Assembly: GCA_964419445.1 (NCBI GenBank)
Contig: CAYQPE010000058.1
Location: 1-10,858, forward strand
Origin: JABHHG01 sp964419445
Lineage (GTDB): Bacteria > Fidelibacterota > Marinisomatia > SCGC-AAA003-L08 > D37C17
Direction: 5' to 3'
Length of the DNA stretch: 10,858 nt
Shown here: positions 8,240 through 10,858 of the stretch, one piece after another
How the letters are laid out: every line of letters begins with the position of its first letter
How positions within the stretch are numbered: position 1 is the first letter of the stretch
Program-made: the position numbers and the translations under genes
Notes under the pieces: generated by a model
Database searches by the model: none
The model's input: the letters and a program-made list of their open reading frames with translations, nothing else
What the model was told of the DNA's origin: nothing

Positions 8240-8714
8240 ACTGTTATTAGTTTGTATTCTATTATTTTCTTGTACACCTGCCCCTCGTTATAAAGCTGGA
8301 CATGTAAAGTCACCTAAAAAATCTAAATCTGGGAAAAAGGTAAAATTTATTCCCGTAACTAAAGCCCCTACATTAGCTGAGTTCGATACATCAAAAAAAG
8401 TGTATAAAGGCATGGCATCCTATTATGGTAAGGATTTTCACGGTAAACTTACTGCAAATGGTGAAATTTTTGATATGTATGGACTTACTGCTGCTCACAA
8501 AACTATCCCATTAAATACGGTGGCAAGAGTTACAAATATTTCAAATAATAAATCCCTTATTTTAAGAATTAATGATCGTGGTCCCTATGTTGAAGGGAGA
8601 ATTCTTGATTGCTCGTATGGTGCTGCCAAAAAGTTGGACTTCATTAGCACGGGTACGACTGAGGTAAAAATAGAAGTTATTGAATGGGGCGATAACGAAT
8701 ACATGCACCATTAA
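8232..8714 (+). CDS. rlpA: RlpA-like lipoprotein (double-psi beta-barrel, septal-ring lytic transglycosylase family)
   Basis: 160 aa. An N-terminal lipoprotein signal (NKLLLVCILLFSC, acylated Cys14) precedes a lysine-rich linker (KSPKKSKSGKKVK, about 26-38). The double-psi beta-barrel spans about 58-150: GMASYYGKDFHGKLTANGE, TAAHKTIPLNT, RINDRGPYV and GRILDCS. Glu78, His89 and Asp115 are spaced exactly as the residues I recall for Pseudomonas aeruginosa RlpA (E120, H131, D157), so cleavage of glycan strands lacking stem peptides is plausible. The C-terminal SPOR domain present in many RlpA proteins is absent; the protein stops just after the barrel. The start overlaps pyrD by 8 nt. AAGGA at 8211-8215 is too far upstream (16 nt) to be a good Shine-Dalgarno site, so translation is probably coupled to pyrD. 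It is the last gene of the run; no terminator hairpin is obvious after it. Confidence 0.93.
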   Translation: MNKLLLVCILLFSCTPAPRYKAGHVKSPKKSKSGKKVKFIPVTKAPTLAEFDTSKKVYKGMASYYGKDFHGKLTANGEIFDMYGLTAAHKTIPLNTVARVTNISNNKSLILRINDRGPYVEGRILDCSYGAAKKLDFISTGTTEVKIEVIEWGDNEYMHH

Positions 8715-8821
8715 TTCCTCCTCATTTACTTTCTAAAATAGATATACTTTGTTACAAGATTACTTTTTGTAGTTTTCTAGTCTATTTTTACATTCAATTG
8801 ACGTAAAATGAAAGGATTAGA

Positions 8822-9162
8822 ATGATATCGAGGAAATTATTATTTGTCGTCATATTGTGTGGGATAATATTTCCCAATAAGATTTATGTTGCATTGCAAA
8901 TGTTAGACCAAGTTGGAGTCCTAGATATGGAGACTCATGAATTGATTGAAACTGTAGAAATTGATTTAAATGAAATGGTGGTCTGTAACGAAATTACAAC
9001 ACAAATGGACTGTGAAATGGTATCGCAATGTGAATGGATGAATGACCATTGTATGGAATCTATGGATAATTGTATGGATATTATAGATGAGATGGAATGT
9101 GCCATGACCAGTGGATGTGAATGGATGATGAATATGTGTATGGAATCTGATGATGGTGGTAT
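8822..9162 (+). CDS. Secreted beta-propeller protein, N-terminal part with Cys/Met-rich modules (cut by assembly gap)
   Basis: First part of one gene that continues after the 100-N gap at 9263. ATG 8822 is preceded by AAGGA (8812-8816, 5 nt spacing). A signal peptide (RKLLFVVILCGIIF, then NKIYV) leads into a propeller-like strand pair, YVALQMLDQVGVLDMETHEL, followed by IETVEID, which has the YVTN pattern 'V.VlD..T.eli.Ti.'. From Cys at 8984 the sequence becomes extremely rich in Met, Cys, Asp and Glu and forms two 29-residue units with identical spacing C-x8-C-x5-C-E-W-x4-C-M-E-S (8984-9070 and 9071-9157). The spacing recalls small disulfide modules (PSI-like C..gC.W....C), and the Met/Cys/acid load suggests possible metal (copper) binding; both are inferences. 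Overlapping the 55 identical bases on each side of the gap gives a continuous 494-residue protein in the same frame. Confidence 0.8.
8984..9157 (+). repeat. Tandem 87-nt coding repeat: Cys/Met-rich 29-residue module, two units seen
   Basis: Unit 1 is 8984-9070 and unit 2 is 9071-9157. Both encode C-x8-C-x5-C-E-W-x4-C-M-E-S followed by an acidic turn, with diverged residues between the fixed positions. At DNA level TGTGAATGGATGA and TGTATGGAATCT recur in the same order. The array runs into the assembly gap, so the copy number is a minimum. Confidence 0.85.
9108..9162 (+). repeat. 55-bp direct repeat, left copy abutting the assembly gap
   Basis: The 55 bases before the gap (beginning CCAGTGGATGTGAATGG, ending GATGGTGGTAT) are identical to 9263-9317 after the gap. 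Both encode the second half of the Cys/Met module (SGCEWMMNMCMESDDGG) in the same relative frame. An exact 55-base match at both contig ends is what a k=55 de Bruijn assembly leaves at an unresolved repeat. Confidence 0.95.
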
Positions 9163-9262
9163 NNNNNNNNNNNNNNNNNNNNNNNNNNNNNNNNNNNNNN
9201 NNNNNNNNNNNNNNNNNNNNNNNNNNNNNNNNNNNNNNNNNNNNNNNNNNNNNNNNNNNNNN
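9163..9262. other. Assembly gap, exactly 100 N
   Basis: Exactly 100 undetermined bases, a customary scaffold placeholder for a gap of unknown length. It separates two identical 55-bp ends. The change of reading frame across it is not evidence for a real frameshift: the 155-nt offset between the two copies exactly accounts for it. Confidence 0.97.
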
Positions 9263-9317
9263 CCAGTGGATGTGAATGGATGATGAATATGTGTATGGAA
9301 TCTGATGATGGTGGTAT
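9263..9317 (+). repeat. 55-bp direct repeat, right copy abutting the assembly gap
   Basis: Identical to 9108-9162. After it the sequence continues into MNMGNNTPHF, the first strand of propeller blade 2. It may be the same DNA as the left copy counted twice, or the end of a further module unit. Confidence 0.95.
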
Positions 9318-10461
9318 GAATATGGGTAATAATACTCCTCATTTTATTGCCATTGATGAAACCAATGGATATTGGTTTGTATCTGCCATTGCCAGTGGAT
9401 TTATTGGCAGGTATGATGTAGAATCAGACCAATATATCGATAAAGTTTTTGTAGACGATTCCCCTGCAATTCTCACTATAAATGAAAATCTACAAAAATT
9501 ATATTGCTCCAGAATGATGCCCATGGGTGGTATGATGGAAGGTTCAGAATCCACTATTATTCAAGAAATTGATTATTCTTCCCAAAACTTAATAACCACC
9601 AATGAGTTTACCATTCCATCTCCAGCACCCCATGGAATATCCATAAATTCAGATGGTTCTGAAGTTTATGTTGCCAGTAATACTGCCGACTGGATATATA
9701 AAATTATTCCTGAGACCGGTGAAATTATTGGTAGTGTGATGGATGAATCAGTATCAAATCCAGAAAATATTGAAACCCAGCGGTTAAAACCAATTCAGTG
9801 TGAATCTGTAAACGATTCATTATTATTTGTAACCTGTTCTGGTGGAATTTGGTTTGATGCATGGACTGGAAATCAAGAGCATATTCCTGGTAAACTCCAA
9901 ATGTGGGGTTCTGAAAATTTAGAATTAATAGATGAATTTGATTTTGAATGGTACTCCACACCATGGCATTTGATTAAATCTCCCATTGAAAACACCATTT
10001 ATGTGGTACTTTCTGGCGATCAGCTCTATGAAGGAAGTACAGGGGTAGTTTCCATTTCATTTACAGAATTTGGGCTTGAACAAAATTGGTTTTTAACCAA
10101 TGATAATTTTAGCACTCTACATGGAATTGACATTTCAAAAAATGGTGAAACATTATATGTAAGTGGGAGAGGTGATGGACATCTGCATATAATTAGCACT
10201 GATGAAGGAACTCTCGTTGAATCTATACCATTATCACTTCAACCTGAAATGGTAATGGCAGGGGGGGTTGCTGCGGTACATCCACCAAATAATTCATTGG
10301 GTGATGTAAACAGTGATGGAGTTATTGATGTGTTAGATATTGTAAATATAGTGAATTTTATTATGGGTGATTCATCTGAAATTCAATATGCTGACATAAA
10401 CAGTGATGGTATTGTGGATATTTTAGATATTGTATTGGTAGTAAACATTATTATTGGATGA
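9263..10461 (+). CDS. Secreted YVTN-like beta-propeller protein, main part, with C-terminal dockerin repeats (5' end in assembly gap)
   Basis: Continuation of the gene starting at 8822. After the tail of a Cys/Met module, six propeller blades can be read from their opening strands: TPHFIAIDETNGYWFVSA, SPAILTINENLQKLYCS, APHGISINSDGSEVYVAS, KPIQCESVNDSLLFVTC, TPWHLIKSPIENTIYVVL and LHGIDISKNGETLYVSG, mostly followed by '..i...d.etge.i..i'. A last single strand (EMVMAGGVAAVHPP) would pair with the N-terminal strands before the gap and close a seventh blade. Blade 2-3 carries a Met-rich loop (RMMPMGGMMEG, 9511-9543). The C-terminus is two 24-residue dockerin-like repeats. It should be extracellular or surface-bound; such propellers commonly serve binding rather than catalysis, and the ligand is unknown. 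The stop overlaps the next start as ATGA. The ATG at 9280 is internal, not a start. Confidence 0.82.
10297..10458 (+). repeat. Two dockerin-like EF-hand repeats (C-terminal, propeller protein)
   Basis: Units of 24 residues at 10297-10368 and 10387-10458, both with the calcium-loop pattern D-x-N-S-D-G-x-x-D-x-L-D (GDVNSDGVIDVLDIV and ADINSDGIVDILDIV) followed by an aliphatic helix ending in Gly. They are separated by a six-residue linker (DSSEIQ) and end exactly at the stop codon. All loop acids are present, so calcium binding is expected. This is the type I dockerin fold; no cohesin partner is visible here. Confidence 0.88.
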
Positions 10462-10835
10462 AGTATAAGCAATTCATACTATGCTTTTCGTTCCTTCAAT
10501 TATTAAATGCAGACTGCATCAATTCTTCATTGGCAGATGCAAATGAAGATGGCATGCTAAATATCATTGATGTATTGGCTACTGTTGATTCAATTCTCAG
10601 TTTAGAAACACATTCCCAAGAGGAGATACTATTATTCGATGTAAACTCAGATGGTACAATTGATATTTTGGATGTTTTAAAATTAGTACATAAAATTTTA
10701 GAACCTGAACCTATTGAAATTTTCATTTCAGATATTGAATCATCATTGTTTGAGTTAATTATTCAATGGCAATTCTCAGAGTCGCATAATTTTTCTCGAT
10801 ATGAAATATATATATCATCTTCGGCATTATCGTAA
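10458..10835 (+). CDS. Secreted protein with N-terminal dockerin repeats and an interrupted fibronectin III-like domain
   Basis: ATG 10458 overlaps the upstream stop (ATGA), so the two genes are probably co-translated. A signal peptide (KYKQFILCFSFLQLLNA, cleavage before DC) is followed almost directly by two dockerin-like repeats: ADANEDGMLNIIDVL (unit 10530-10601; one loop acid replaced by Asn) and FDVNSDGTIDILDVL (unit 10629-10700; complete). After EPEPIEIF comes FELIIQWQFSESHNFSRYEIYIS, in which WQFSESHNFSRYEIY matches the B-C strands of fibronectin type III domains. The frame then stops at TAA 10833, only part-way through such a domain. Reading past the stop in the same frame gives PNNLDRN up to the window edge, which would fit the domain. 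It may therefore be a truncated protein, a recent nonsense mutation, a base error in the assembly or a genuine short protein. The missing downstream sequence prevents a decision. Confidence 0.65.
   Translation: MKYKQFILCFSFLQLLNADCINSSLADANEDGMLNIIDVLATVDSILSLETHSQEEILLFDVNSDGTIDILDVLKLVHKILEPEPIEIFISDIESSLFELIIQWQFSESHNFSRYEIYISSSALS
10530..10700 (+). repeat. Two dockerin-like EF-hand repeats (N-terminal, last protein)
   Basis: Units at 10530-10601 and 10629-10700, each 24 codons, share the D-x-N-x-D-G calcium loop. Unit 2 is very close to the repeats ending the upstream gene (DVNSDGTIDILDV against DINSDGIVDILDI). Unit 1 is more diverged, with ML-N in place of xI-D. The units sit just after the signal peptide, an uncommon position for dockerins. 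Confidence 0.82.
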
Positions 10836-10858
10836 CCTAATAATTTAGATAGAAACAT

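Noticed and set aside
8751..8790. Possible terminator after rlpA (ACAAGA...TTTTTGT near a T-rich stretch)
   Set aside because: Only about 4 base pairs can form, with no G-C core; too weak compared with the clear hairpin at 1905-1947.
8798..8823. Possible promoter TTGACG (8798-8803) with TAGAAT (8818-8823) before the propeller gene
   Set aside because: Spacing is only 14 nt and the -10 would overlap the start codon at 8822. TATACT at 8743-8748 is a better -10 but has no -35 partner. No promoter is claimed in the 8715-8821 spacer.
9163..9283. Real frameshift in the propeller gene, with a second gene starting at ATG 9280
   Set aside because: The gap length is an arbitrary 100 N, and merging the 55-base duplicates restores one frame. 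ATG 9280 lies inside the repeated module.
8935..9342. Minus-strand open frame with a His/Ile/Ser-rich translation spanning the N gap
   Set aside because: Its histidines are the reverse complement of the Met (ATG) codons of the Cys/Met module on the plus strand, and it runs through 100 Ns. It is a shadow of the real gene.
1..10858. tRNA, rRNA, CRISPR arrays, insertion sequences, phage or defence genes
   Set aside because: No cloverleaf, regularly spaced short repeats, transposase motifs or terminal inverted repeats were seen. The only repeats are the protein-coding modules listed.

Overview
The window is AT-rich and very densely packed, and every supported gene lies on the + strand. The gene content points to an uncultured, diderm member of the Fibrobacterota-Chlorobiota-Bacteroidota (FCB) side of the tree, most plausibly Candidatus Marinimicrobia (SAR406). 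The grounds are a TonB-dependent receptor with an aromatic C-terminus, a TPR envelope protein with a membrane-proximal NTFYNAK motif, secreted proteins with dockerin-like EF-hand repeats but no visible cohesin or cellulase, and an NAD-linked class 1B dihydroorotate dehydrogenase. The lineage is an inference. A run of exactly 100 Ns shows that this is a scaffolded draft assembly, probably a metagenome or single-cell genome.

Layout. (1) 1-1881: 3' part of a TonB-dependent outer-membrane receptor gene whose frame is already open at base 1, followed by a textbook intrinsic terminator (1905-1947). (2) 1975-8714: a compact six-gene run: htpG (Hsp90), a 93-aa unknown protein, an 805-codon TPR envelope protein, pyrK, pyrD, and an rlpA-like lipoprotein gene. 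Neighbours overlap or are separated by only 2-8 nt, so one transcript and translational coupling are likely. Two of the genes appear to start with TTG. (3) 8715-8821: a 107-nt spacer with no convincing promoter or terminator. (4) 8822-10835: two secreted-protein genes overlapping as ATGA. The first is interrupted by the 100-N gap. It encodes a signal peptide, a probable seven-bladed YVTN-like beta-propeller interrupted by a tandem Cys/Met-rich module, and two C-terminal dockerin repeats. The second has a signal peptide, two dockerin-like repeats placed at the N-terminus, and the start of what looks like a fibronectin type III domain cut by an in-frame stop close to the window end.

How the genes work together. 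The 1975-8714 block mixes housekeeping (cytosolic chaperone, pyrimidine synthesis through PyrK-PyrD) with envelope functions (TPR protein, RlpA). It may simply be a growth-related operon. The 8822-10835 pair is an extracellular module. The most distinctive feature of the window is the Cys/Met-rich 29-residue tandem module (fixed spacing C-x8-C-x5-C-E-W-x4-C) inserted in the loop between propeller blades 1 and 2. The assembly breaks inside this module, and 55 identical bases flank the gap. Overlapping those 55 bases restores one uninterrupted frame of 494 residues, so the apparent frame break is an assembly effect; the true number of modules is unknown.
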